In this document: positions 11,399-18,870 of the stretch, piece after piece
How the letters are laid out: each line of letters starts with the position of its first letter
Position numbering within the stretch: position 1 is the first letter of the stretch
NCBI GenBank assembly: GCA_937927775.1
Contig: CALBEF010000106.1
Coordinates: 1-55,738, forward strand
Source of the DNA: an uncultured Anaerolineae bacterium
GTDB taxonomy: Bacteria; Chloroflexota; Anaerolineae; J036; Brachytrichaceae
DNA length: 55,738 nt
Direction of reading: 5' to 3'
Program-made: the position numbers and the translations under genes
Notes under the pieces: generated by a model
The model's input: only the letters and a program-made list of their open reading frames with translations
Database searches by the model: none
What the model was told of the DNA's origin: nothing

Positions 11399-12115
11399 TC
11401 AGTTTTTGTCGCTCCTGTCTTTTCCGCGCCGTCTGGCAGTTCCGGTTATGGTTATGAGGAGAATCGCGCTTAACACGACGACGATCCCGCCGAAGGCAAT
11501 CAAATCACCGGCATTCCCATCTGCGCCGGCCTGCGGTGTCGGGATTGGCGTAATCGTGGGCGCTGTGTTGGCGGCAGGCGCATCTACGGTCGGCGCGGTC
11601 GGCTCAGCCTGCGCTGCGGCGCACACTTCATCGAAAGTCATGGCCGGCGGCGAAACAGTGGCCCCATCGGCTTTGCCGACGCCCCAGACCCACGCCTGCA
11701 TATCGCCGTCTTTCACTTTCGTGTTGGACGCGCCAAGTGTGGCGTATTTCCACTCGCCGCCAATCTGCACGAACGAGATCCAATAAACGCACGTGGCGTT
11801 GATGTCCTCGCATTGGCAGAAGCAGGATTGAGAGGGGTAGTTACAGCCCTGCGACCCGATTTTGCAGATTGCCGCGCCGAAGCTCCCCGGCGCGATGACC
11901 AGGGGCACGCCGGAGCGCCGCAATAACTCGTAGCCGCTGATTTCCGGTTCGTCGAATTCGACGCACCGCGCCTCTGTGCTGTCGTTTGCGTATTGCACAA
12001 CCAGCCCGGCGCGATGGGGCTGTGACTGCGCCTGGCCGGGCGCGGTCACAGCCGGCAGGCTCGCGCCCAGCGCGGCCAGGCTGACCGCTGTCACAACGCA
12101 GTGACGAAGTTGCAT
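11399..12115 (-). CDS. Membrane-anchored DUF4430 / transcobalamin C-terminal-like protein
   Basis: 238 residues: signal peptide (cleavage near AQA, about residue 30), an extracellular domain (35-160), a Pro/Thr-rich stalk (about 175-200), one transmembrane helix (LIAFGGIVVVLSAILLI) and a basic tail. The domain shows the DUF4430 pattern: GYELLRRSG (ubiquitin-like helix), ISFVQIGGEWKYATLGA and VKDGDMQAWVWG. DUF4430 is related to the C-terminal beta domain of animal transcobalamins. Eight or so cysteines cluster between 75 and 110 (CKIGSQGC, CFCQC), more than usual, which suggests disulfides or metal. The domain call rests on my reading of motifs. Context supports corrinoid binding at the cell surface. 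Confidence 0.68.
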   Translation of the reverse strand: MQLRHCVVTAVSLAALGASLPAVTAPGQAQSQPHRAGLVVQYANDSTEARCVEFDEPEISGYELLRRSGVPLVIAPGSFGAAICKIGSQGCNYPSQSCFCQCEDINATCVYWISFVQIGGEWKYATLGASNTKVKDGDMQAWVWGVGKADGATVSPPAMTFDEVCAAAQAEPTAPTVDAPAANTAPTITPIPTPQAGADGNAGDLIAFGGIVVVLSAILLITITGTARRRGKDRSDKN

Positions 12116-12170
12116 CGTTTGTCGGGCGTCCGGCCCGTGTGTGTTTGCATGCGGGCCGGACGCGCGCAGG

Positions 12171-13154
12171 TTACTTTGCGATGAATGACACGCGGAACAG
12201 AGCAGGGATGGCGCCGATGGTTGCCAGCGCGTTGTCGCCCGCCATGCTGGCCTGATAGGCGATCGATCCGCTGGGTTGTTGCAGCGCGATCAGCGCACTG
12301 AGCGGATTGCCGTCGGCAGCCGCCCACGCCTCCGGCTCGATGCCGGCTGCAAACAGCGCCTGTGCCACCAGCGCCGTCGAGTTGGCGTTGGTTTCCGTGC
12401 CGTAGTCTGACGGGCTTTGGTAGGGGAACCCGCCATCCTCGTTTTGCAGGCTTTTCAGGTAGCCCAGCGCCCGTTCGATCACGGCGTCTTTGGGCGCTCG
12501 CCCCGACGCGATGAGGGCCTGAACGGCCAGCGCAGTGGTGTCAACGTCCGGCGTGCCGCTGCCCATGAAGGCCCAGCCGCCCGTTTTGTCCTGCAATGAT
12601 TCCAGTGTGGTGATCGCTTTCTCCGGCGGCTTGACGCCGGCGTTGACCAGCGCCAGCAGCGCCAGGCTGTGGGCGAATACGTGCTCGCCGATCACGCCGG
12701 TTTTCTGGTCATAGCCGGCCAGAATCATGCGCGTGAGATCGCGGTAGCCGAACCGCCGGGGGTTCTGACCGGCTGCTTGAACGGCGAGGGCGATCTTGGC
12801 AGCCTGGCCGGTGGAGAGCTTGCGGCGCGTCATTTGCGACGCCAGGTAGTTCAATGGCGTGCGACCGGTTGTTGATTTAATCTGCGCGATGTCTTTGCCG
12901 GCAGTGGCGAGGGCAAGTATTGCGTCGGCAGTCGCGCTCACGTCGCTGCCCGGCGCGAAGCCGCTGCCAAAGCCGCCGTCGCGCTCCTGTTTGCTGATCA
13001 GCCAGTTGGCCGCCTTGTTGCCGGCGTTTGTGGCGGCGTCGGACACAATGCCGGCATAAACGGGCGCCGGCGCCAGAGTAGTCGATAGCACCAGCGCGGC
13101 CAGCGCCAGAACACGGCGCGGAGCCTCAACCGGTTTTGCGTGATACGTGCTCAT
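12171..13154 (-). CDS. Secreted alpha6/alpha6-toroid protein (prenyltransferase/squalene-oxidase-like repeats), transcobalamin N-domain-like
   Basis: 327 residues from the ATG at 13154, 12 bases after AGGAG; an ATG at 13166 abuts that site and is less likely. Signal peptide ends at VYA. The mature part has repeated toroid motifs: DGGFGSG, TGGWAF, DTTALAVQALIASG, DGGFPYQ and NSTALVAQALFAAG. This is the alpha/alpha barrel shared by terpene cyclases, protein prenyltransferases and the N-terminal domain of intrinsic factor and transcobalamin. The DxDD protonation motif of squalene cyclases is not seen. First gene of the riboswitch-1 operon and upstream of the DUF4430-like gene, so a secreted B12-binding partner is the favoured reading. 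Confidence 0.75.
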   Translation of the reverse strand: MSTYHAKPVEAPRRVLALAALVLSTTLAPAPVYAGIVSDAATNAGNKAANWLISKQERDGGFGSGFAPGSDVSATADAILALATAGKDIAQIKSTTGRTPLNYLASQMTRRKLSTGQAAKIALAVQAAGQNPRRFGYRDLTRMILAGYDQKTGVIGEHVFAHSLALLALVNAGVKPPEKAITTLESLQDKTGGWAFMGSGTPDVDTTALAVQALIASGRAPKDAVIERALGYLKSLQNEDGGFPYQSPSDYGTETNANSTALVAQALFAAGIEPEAWAAADGNPLSALIALQQPSGSIAYQASMAGDNALATIGAIPALFRVSFIAK

Positions 13155-13233
13155 AAAGTGTTTCATCTCCTGTTGTCAAGGTTGTTTCGTCGAGGTTGCT
13201 TGAAATCGGTCGCGGCAACCCGGTGTCGAAAAC

Positions 13234-13263
13234 GGAAAAACCCCGGCCTTGCTCAGTCCGGGG
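13234..13263 (-). terminator. Intrinsic terminator in cobalamin leader 1
   Basis: Stem CCCCGG/CCGGGG (13258-13263 with 13241-13246) followed on the minus strand by five U residues, located between the five-codon leader ORF and the first structural gene. A transcription attenuator is the expected role. Confidence 0.8.
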
Positions 13264-13312
13264 TAGATACATTTTTGCGATCGCGCCATGAATCTGTGTG
13301 TGGATTCAGAGG

Positions 13313-13330
13313 TCACGGTGCGCGAATCAT
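13313..13330 (-). CDS. Five-codon leader ORF (MIRAP) in cobalamin leader 1
   Basis: ATG ATT CGC GCA CCG TGA, preceded by AAGGAGG with six bases spacing (13337-13343), a better site than that of the following structural gene. It sits between the B12 box and the terminator. The second cobalamin leader has the same arrangement, with MIGAP (36712-36729). Conservation of the Shine-Dalgarno, spacing, length and four of five residues argues that it is translated. Confidence 0.6.
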   Translation of the reverse strand: MIRAP

Positions 13331-13368
13331 GTTCTGCCTCCTTGCGTCGAGAAGGGTCGAACAATTTT

Positions 13369-13599
13369 GTCGAGGCAGGCGTCCTGGCTCTCGCGTCAGA
13401 ACACAGACATCAGAACACAGACATCAGAACACAGATATCAAAAGCCTGTTATCTGTAGTCTGCCGTCTGTCATCTGTCATCTGTGCTCTGTCTCTGAGCG
13501 ATTACAGTTGCGGCACAGCGCTGGACTCGGTCTGCGCAAGCAGGCCCCACCAGCTTCCACCTTTAAGCCCTGGCATCCGGGCGCTTGGGTCACCTCGAC
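13369..13599 (-). ncRNA. Cobalamin riboswitch 1
   Basis: P1 is GTCGAGG/CCTCGAC (13593-13599 with 13369-13375). Reading down the minus strand: GCCCGGATGCCAGGGC, GGTGGAAGCTGGT, the conserved GCCGCAACTGTAATCG core near 13495-13515, and a B12 box GAGCCAGGACGCCTGCC at 13374-13390. Between core and box lies a variable arm made of heptamer repeats (13397-13496). Controls the putative B12 import operon. Confidence 0.93.
13397..13496. repeat. Complementary heptamer arrays forming the variable arm of riboswitch 1
   Basis: Left array CAGAACA/CAGACAT (13397-13439) and right array of TCTGTCA-like units (13447-13496). The reverse complement of the right array is also a run of CAGANNN heptamers, so the two arms can pair in register with CAGA:UCUG in each unit. 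Confidence 0.85.
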
Positions 13600-13625
13600 G
13601 CTCTTCGATTGTTAAGGTCGGTGGG

Positions 13626-13653
13626 ATTATAGCGGCTGTGGCGCGAGTGTCAA
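13626..13653 (-). promoter_or_regulatory. Promoter of cobalamin leader 1
   Basis: Perfect TTGACA (13648-13653) and TATAAT (13626-13631) on the minus strand with 16 bp spacing, ending about 27 bp before the riboswitch P1 stem. Sigma-70/SigA type. Confidence 0.8.
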
Positions 13654-13717
13654 ACAGCGCGTGTCGAGTACACTATTTACTCAACGTGTTTTGGTTCACA
13701 CGATGAGGGAGTTGAGG

Positions 13718-14788
13718 ATGTCTGGAAAACAAACGCGACGTGATGTGCTCCGGCTTGGCGCGCGCGCGCTGGCAATGGCCCCGGCCATCGGTCTGTTGCC
13801 TTCCCGGCTGTCGTCAGCCGGCCTGGACATCTCCGGCGCCGGCGCGCATACGGCGTTTCTGGGCGATGCGCAGCCGGCCCCTCGCCCGCTTGGCCGGGCC
13901 ATCCAGGCCGGCATCGCCGTGCGCGAAGCGCCCGGCGTCAAGGCCCGCGAAGTGCGCCGTCTGGCGTTGAACGAGGTGGTCACCTTGCTCGGCCAGACGG
14001 TAGGCGAGGGGCCAACTACCTACAATCCGGTCTGGTACCAGTTGCCGGATGGCTACGCGCATTCGGGCTTCATCCAGCCGTGCGAGCACGTGGTCAATGC
14101 GCCGGTCGAACTGGCCGAAGGGGAGCACTTCTGGGGCGAGATTACCGTGCCCTTCACCGAGGCGCGCGCCCAGCCGGATCCATCGGCCCGGCTGCGCTAC
14201 CGCTACAACTACGGCTGTGTATTTCAAGTGATTGCGCGCCTGGCCGACGCCGAAGGCAATCCCTGGTATCAGATTCACGATGAGAACCTCGGCAACGGCT
14301 TCTTCGTGCGCGCCGAGGCGATCCGGCGCATCGACAGCGCCGAGTTTGATCCCTTGTCGCCGGATGTGCCGCCGGCGCACAAACGCATCGAGATCGACCT
14401 GGCGCATCAAATCATTCGCGCGTTCGAGCGCAACGAGCTGGTCTATGAGGCGCGCGCGGCCACCGGCGCGGCCGGCACGCGCACCACGCCCGGCGAGCAT
14501 CGCATCCTTAAAAAAACGCCATCCCGGCACATGACGGGCGGCTCGGGCAGCGGCTACTACGATCTGCCCGGCATCGGCTGGTGCACTTACTTCACTCAGA
14601 GCGGCATTGCGATCCATGCCACTTACTGGCACAACGACTATGGCCGGCCGCGCAGTCATGGCTGCGTCAACCTGCTGCCCGAACACGCCAAATGGTTCTT
14701 TCGCTGGACGACCCCCGTCGCGCCCTATCCGCAACGCTGGACGCGCCCCGGCCAAACCGATGAGCCGTCGGTCGTGGTTGTCTTCTGA
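13718..14788 (+). CDS. Tat-exported L,D-transpeptidase (YkuD domain) with SH3-like N-terminal region
   Basis: 356 residues; start at 13718 preferred (GAGGGA seven bases upstream). The N-terminus has TRRDVLRLG followed by a hydrophobic segment, a Tat signal. Two SH3-like regions follow (about 65-125 and 145-215). The catalytic YkuD domain has IAIHATYWHNDYG and the hallmark SHGCVNL at about 325, with the nucleophilic Cys present. It would form 3-3 crosslinks or attach proteins to peptidoglycan outside the membrane. Its stop overlaps the start of the next gene (ATGA), so it is co-translated with the TlpA-like protein, which may keep the active-site Cys reduced. Confidence 0.9.
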   Translation: MSGKQTRRDVLRLGARALAMAPAIGLLPSRLSSAGLDISGAGAHTAFLGDAQPAPRPLGRAIQAGIAVREAPGVKAREVRRLALNEVVTLLGQTVGEGPTTYNPVWYQLPDGYAHSGFIQPCEHVVNAPVELAEGEHFWGEITVPFTEARAQPDPSARLRYRYNYGCVFQVIARLADAEGNPWYQIHDENLGNGFFVRAEAIRRIDSAEFDPLSPDVPPAHKRIEIDLAHQIIRAFERNELVYEARAATGAAGTRTTPGEHRILKKTPSRHMTGGSGSGYYDLPGIGWCTYFTQSGIAIHATYWHNDYGRPRSHGCVNLLPEHAKWFFRWTTPVAPYPQRWTRPGQTDEPSVVVVF

Positions 14789-15330
14789 TGGCGGCGAAGC
14801 TGAATGGGGCCGGGTGGACGCGCCGGCTGGCCCTGCTGGCAATCCTGGCCGGCGGCGCGTGGACGTGGATCAGCCGGCCGCAGGCGCCACAGGCCGGCGC
14901 AGATGCGCCCGCAGCGCGCGTGGGCGCATTCGCCCCCGACTTCACCCTGCCCGCGCTCGAGGATGGCCGACCGCTTCGGTTGTCGGATTTCCGAGGACGG
15001 GCGGTGGTCATCAATTTCTGGGCCACCTGGTGCCCGCCGTGCCGGGTGGAGATGCCGGCGCTGCAACAAGCTCAACGCGACATGCCGGATGTGGTGGTGC
15101 TGGGCGTGAATCAGCAGGAGAGCGCCGATAACGTCAGCCGGTTCATGCGCGAGCAGGGGCTTGATTTCCCGATCGCGCTCGATACTGCCGGCGAGGTCAA
15201 TCGCCTGTACCGCGTGCGCGCATTGCCGACTACCTGCTTCGTTGATCGCAGCGGCGTCATCCGCGACATCGTGTATGGCGGGCCGCTCACCCGGGCGTTG
15301 ATCGAAAGCAAAGTGTCCGGCCTGCGCTGA
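14788..15330 (+). CDS. TlpA/ResA-like membrane-anchored thioredoxin-fold protein
   Basis: 180 residues. One N-terminal hydrophobic helix anchors a thioredoxin/AhpC-TSA domain containing FWATWCPPCR, the redox-active CxxC, and the cis-proline region RALPTTCFVDRSG. ATGA overlap with the L,D-transpeptidase gene. Homologues (ResA, TlpA, CcmG) reduce exported cysteines for cytochrome c maturation or wall enzymes. No cytochrome c genes are present here, so the operon points to the transpeptidase as client (inference). Confidence 0.9.
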   Translation: MAAKLNGAGWTRRLALLAILAGGAWTWISRPQAPQAGADAPAARVGAFAPDFTLPALEDGRPLRLSDFRGRAVVINFWATWCPPCRVEMPALQQAQRDMPDVVVLGVNQQESADNVSRFMREQGLDFPIALDTAGEVNRLYRVRALPTTCFVDRSGVIRDIVYGGPLTRALIESKVSGLR

Positions 15331-15350
15331 CGGCAGAAGGCGCTCAAGGT

Positions 15351-16073
15351 ATGGCCCCCATCATCCAGGTGTTTGGTTTCTCGGTGCAGGCCGGCCCGCT
15401 GGCGACGCTGGTCGGATTTGTTGCCGGCCTGTGGCTCAGCAGCCGGCTGGCCGCGTTGCGCCATCTCGATGGCGGCGTAATCAATGATGCGGGCTTCTAT
15501 GGCGCGCTGGCCGGGTTGATTGCCGCGCGCGCCGGCTACGTGGTCGTCTACTGGCCGGCTTATGCCACCGAGCCGTTATCTGCGCTGATGCCCAGCTTGA
15601 CGGCGTTGCTGCCCTGGACGGGGTGGCCGGCCGGTCTGGCAGTGGCCGGCTGGATCGTGTGGCGCAAGGGTCTGTTGCGCGCCGGCCTGTTCGATGTGCT
15701 GGCGCCGGGCGTTGCGCTCCTGGCGATGGGGCTGGCAGGGGCCGCGTTGCTCAACGGCGAGAGCCCGGGCCAGCCGACGACGTTGCCGTGGGCCGTGACG
15801 ATCTGGGGCGAAAGCCGGCATCCGGTGCCGGTGTATGAGCTGGCCGCTCTGGCAGTGATCGCGCCGGGTTGCGCGCGCCTGCTTCGGCGGGACTTGCCGC
15901 CCGGCGCGCTGGCGCTGGCCGCGCTGGCCGCCTATGCTTTTGCCCGTGTGGTGATCGACGGCTTTCGGGCCGATGTGCCGCTGCTGGCCGGAATGCGCGT
16001 CACACAGCTTGCCGGAGTTGTGGTGTGCGCCACAGCGTTGTTGATGATTGAGCGATTGACGATTGACGACTGA
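15351..16073 (+). CDS. Lgt-like (prolipoprotein diacylglyceryl transferase family) membrane protein, degenerate
   Basis: 240 residues, about seven hydrophobic helices. The order NGESPGQPTTLPWAV, RHPVPVYE and DGFRAD follows the Lgt family, but the RIGN motif (Arg and Asn needed for catalysis) is replaced by GAA-type residues and the central HG(G) motif is absent. Probably an Lgt-fold protein with another role, perhaps an electron-transfer or membrane partner of the thioredoxin-fold protein 20 bp upstream. The last residues, ERLTIDD, and the stop codon come from a GATTGAC heptamer repeat. Confidence 0.7.
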   Translation: MAPIIQVFGFSVQAGPLATLVGFVAGLWLSSRLAALRHLDGGVINDAGFYGALAGLIAARAGYVVVYWPAYATEPLSALMPSLTALLPWTGWPAGLAVAGWIVWRKGLLRAGLFDVLAPGVALLAMGLAGAALLNGESPGQPTTLPWAVTIWGESRHPVPVYELAALAVIAPGCARLLRRDLPPGALALAALAAYAFARVVIDGFRADVPLLAGMRVTQLAGVVVCATALLMIERLTIDD

Positions 16074-16077
16074 CGAT
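16046..16077. repeat. Heptamer array (GATTGAC family) overlapping the end of the Lgt-like gene
   Basis: ATTGAGC, GATTGAC, GATTGAC and GACTGAC run across the 3' end of the gene and provide its TGA, ending 2 bp before corA. Confidence 0.8.
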
Positions 16078-16078
16078 T

Positions 16079-17107
16079 ATGCTGCGCATTCTCCATCGCA
16101 ACGGCAAGGGCCTTATCCAGACGACAGACAACGCAGACGAATTGCCCGCATTGCTGGCGGTGTGTCGCGGCCGCGATGATCTCATCTGGGTCGATCTGTT
16201 TCAGCAGGCCGACGAAGATAAACAGCCGGCCCGCGAGGCCGAGAACGCGCAGATTGCGCATATTCTGCGCGAGGTGTTTGGCTTTCACCCCCTGGCCGTG
16301 GACGACGCGCTGACAGAGACGCATGTCCCGAAGGTCGATGACTGGGGCGAATACCTGTACATCGTGCTGCACGCCGTGAGCTGGGCGCCGACCCTGGAGG
16401 AAGTGGAAACCCGCGAAGTCGATATCTTCCTGTCGAGCCGCTGGCTGGTTACGTATCATTTTAAGCCGGTGCCGGCGATCGACCGCGAATGGCAGAACGT
16501 GCTGCGCGACGAGCGCCACAGCCGGCGCGGCCCGGACTTCCTGCTGTATGAACTTTGCGACGCCATGGCCAGCGACTACATGCCGTGCATGGATGCCATC
16601 GAAGACGCTATGGATGAGGTGCAGGATGAGTTGTTCGAGCGCCCCTCTGGCGACATGCTGAGCCGCGCCCTGCGCATCAAGCGCGCGGTGTCGCATCTGC
16701 GGCGCGTGCTCAGCCCGCAGCGCGAGGCGCTCAACAAGCTGGCCCGCGATGATTACCCCATGATCGATCCCAAAGACCGGGTCTACTTCCGCGACGTGTA
16801 CGACCATTACGTGCGCATGGCCGACATCAACGAATCGTTGCGCGATCTGACTTCCGGCTCGCTCGAAACCTATTTGTCCGTCACGGCCAACCGCACAAAC
16901 GAGGTGATGAAGGCGCTTACCATCGTCACGACACTGTTCATGCCGCTGAGCTTTATCACCGGCTTTTTCGGCATGAACTTCTTTGGCGGCGCGACCGAAG
17001 TGGTTCATCAGATCGATCCGCTTGTTTTGTTTGCGCTCACGATGACGGCGATGATCGCCATACCGGCGTTCATGATCATCTTCATCCGCAGGCGCGGCTG
17101 GTGGTAG
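16079..17107 (+). CDS. corA: CorA-type Mg2+/Co2+ channel
   Basis: 342 residues, typical CorA length. Large acidic cytoplasmic funnel, long alpha helix (about 170-290), then two C-terminal transmembrane helices. The first ends in GFFGMNFFGG with the invariant GMN selectivity motif; the tail IFIRRRGWW is the basic C-terminus seen in CorA. Pentameric channel for Mg2+, often also Co2+ and Ni2+. It starts 5 bp after the Lgt-like gene. There is no M-box in front of this gene, although one exists in the window (23046-23199), so it is probably not Mg2+-regulated at this level. Confidence 0.95.
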   Translation: MLRILHRNGKGLIQTTDNADELPALLAVCRGRDDLIWVDLFQQADEDKQPAREAENAQIAHILREVFGFHPLAVDDALTETHVPKVDDWGEYLYIVLHAVSWAPTLEEVETREVDIFLSSRWLVTYHFKPVPAIDREWQNVLRDERHSRRGPDFLLYELCDAMASDYMPCMDAIEDAMDEVQDELFERPSGDMLSRALRIKRAVSHLRRVLSPQREALNKLARDDYPMIDPKDRVYFRDVYDHYVRMADINESLRDLTSGSLETYLSVTANRTNEVMKALTIVTTLFMPLSFITGFFGMNFFGGATEVVHQIDPLVLFALTMTAMIAIPAFMIIFIRRRGWW

Positions 17108-17121
17108 ATTGGACTGGCAGT

Positions 17122-18045
17122 ATGAAAATCCTGCTGGTGCGTTCGCTCAATGCCCTGGCGCAAGGCGCGCATGTGTTGCAGCATCGCCGCGCCGTCAGGT
17201 TGGCGCTGGCCGCGATTGTCGCGCTGGCGATCGTTGTCATGGCCCTGGCCCGCCCGGCTCAAACTGAGGACACCACGGTTTACACCATGCTGCTGAGAGA
17301 TATCACCACCACGAGTGTTGGCCGCTACGTGCGCGTGACCGGCAGCCTGGCGCCGGAAGCCGCCTATCAGACGCAGTTCACCGTGCTGGGCATCCGCTTG
17401 CAGGGCGGTCGATTCATTCCTATGGTGGGCGAGGGGGCTTATGATCCGCTGTTCGTTCTGGATCAGGATCTTCCGCCGCTGCCTGAAGGAGGCGCGCCGG
17501 TGACACTCATCGGCAAAATCGTTCCCGGCACCGGCCAGCAGCCGACCTATTACCTGCAGGCAGGCGACCCGCCCGACATCGCGCTGATGAATTCTCTCGC
17601 CCGGCTTGGGCTGGTCGCGCTGGTGTGCCTCGTCGCAGCCTTCAGCCTGATCTGGTATATCCGCCGCTCGGATTACGCGCCTGGCCTGCCGTTCGGATCG
17701 CCGGCGGCGGCGCCTGGCACGCCGCCGCTGCTGTGGTTTGGCGGCGTGGGCCGGCCCTATGGAGATGTGTCGTTGCGCCAGGAGCCGGCGACCTTTGTGG
17801 CCACCCGCGCCGAGGCGCTGTTTGGCTCGGCCAGACAGCCCGGCGCGTGGACAGTTACTTGCCGCCGGCTGTTATCCGCCGACGCCACCCTGGTGGCAAC
17901 ACGCTATGGCGCATTGCCGGCGGCGCGCATCGAGTTCGAGGATGAGCGTGGCTTGCGCCGGCGCGCGGTGCTGGCGACCAGCACCCTGCCGGCGCGCGAT
18001 GCTTTGATCGAGGCGCTTCGGTTTGTCGGTCTGCATGGCTCGTGA
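17122..18045 (+). CDS. Conserved membrane protein of unknown function
   Basis: 307 residues from the ATG at 17122; no strong Shine-Dalgarno. One transmembrane helix near residues 30-48 and another near 165-185 enclose an extracytoplasmic domain with GRYVRVTGSLAPEAAYQT, TVLGIRLQGGRF and GAPVTLIGKIVPGTG, a beta-rich pattern reminiscent of OB or SURF1-like folds. The C-terminal 100 residues are cytoplasmic. I do not recognise the family. It follows corA by 14 bp and may be co-transcribed. Confidence 0.7.
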   Translation: MKILLVRSLNALAQGAHVLQHRRAVRLALAAIVALAIVVMALARPAQTEDTTVYTMLLRDITTTSVGRYVRVTGSLAPEAAYQTQFTVLGIRLQGGRFIPMVGEGAYDPLFVLDQDLPPLPEGGAPVTLIGKIVPGTGQQPTYYLQAGDPPDIALMNSLARLGLVALVCLVAAFSLIWYIRRSDYAPGLPFGSPAAAPGTPPLLWFGGVGRPYGDVSLRQEPATFVATRAEALFGSARQPGAWTVTCRRLLSADATLVATRYGALPAARIEFEDERGLRRRAVLATSTLPARDALIEALRFVGLHGS

Positions 18046-18057
18046 CAGGCGCTGCCC

Positions 18058-18870
18058 CTAATATTTTCTGACGATGCTGCGGTAGCTCAGCGGCTGGCGC
18101 GTCTGGAAAATCTGGGTCTCCTCGCGCAGACGCCGGTTCTCGTCCAGATTCAGTTTGGCCACAATGTAGCCCTCGGTGGCTTCGTCGAGGTCAACGACGA
18201 CCTGGCCGCGCGGGCCGACGATCATGCTTTCGCCGCAGAAGGTTGTGGCCGGCTCCTCGCCGATGCGATTTGCCGCGCAGACGAAGCAGGCATTCTCCGC
18301 TGCCCGCGCCGACACAAAGGTGCGCCATTCGTCGGCGCGCGCGCTGTCCCATGCTGCGCTCACCAGCAGGATTTCCGCGCCGTCGAGGCACAGACTGCGC
18401 GCGCCCTCCGGGAAGGCGATGTCCCACCCGACCTGCAGGCCGATCATGCCGAGTGGGGTTTCGACCGGCTCCAGTCGGAAGCCGGGCCGGAACAACATCT
18501 GCTCTTCGCCGCGCAGGTGCAGCTTGCGATAGTGGTGGACAACATCCCCCTCCGGCCCCACCATCACCGCCGAGTTGAACAGGATGCTCTCGACGCGCTC
18601 CTTGCTGGCGATCCCAAACGCGATGTGGGTGGCCGTTTCGTTGGCGCGCTGGGCCATCACGTTGACCGCCGGCCCGGGGACGCGCTGCGTGAGCTGGGTG
18701 AATTTCACGCCGCACTCGTAGCCGGTGGTGGCCAGTTCTGGAAAAACGATGACATCGACTTTCTGCTCGCTGGTGATCTTGCGCACAAACTCGGACATCT
18801 TGGCCAGGTTGGCTTCCGGTTCGCCAAGCCTGGTGTCCATCTGAACGACAGCGATGGTGACTTCACGCAT
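18058..18870 (-). CDS. Carbon-nitrogen hydrolase (nitrilase) family protein lacking the catalytic Cys
   Basis: 270 residues, normal for the family. The Glu ([10 protein letters not shown]) and Lys (HYRKLHL) of the Glu-Lys-Cys triad are in place, but the nucleophile region reads [12 protein letters not shown], where active enzymes have Cys at the residue before WD/YD; here it is Gly, encoded GGG. All other framework motifs are kept. Either a catalytically dead regulator or binding protein, or an enzyme with an altered mechanism. Stands alone, convergent with the unknown membrane gene. Confidence 0.88.
   Translation of the reverse strand: MREVTIAVVQMDTRLGEPEANLAKMSEFVRKITSEQKVDVIVFPELATTGYECGVKFTQLTQRVPGPAVNVMAQRANETATHIAFGIASKERVESILFNSAVMVGPEGDVVHHYRKLHLRGEEQMLFRPGFRLEPVETPLGMIGLQVGWDIAFPEGARSLCLDGAEILLVSAAWDSARADEWRTFVSARAAENACFVCAANRIGEEPATTFCGESMIVGPRGQVVVDLDEATEGYIVAKLNLDENRRLREETQIFQTRQPLSYRSIVRKY

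Noticed and set aside
13140..13706. A 188-codon plus-strand frame opposite leader 1
   Set aside because: Lies antisense to the riboswitch, terminator and promoter; translates heptamer repeats.
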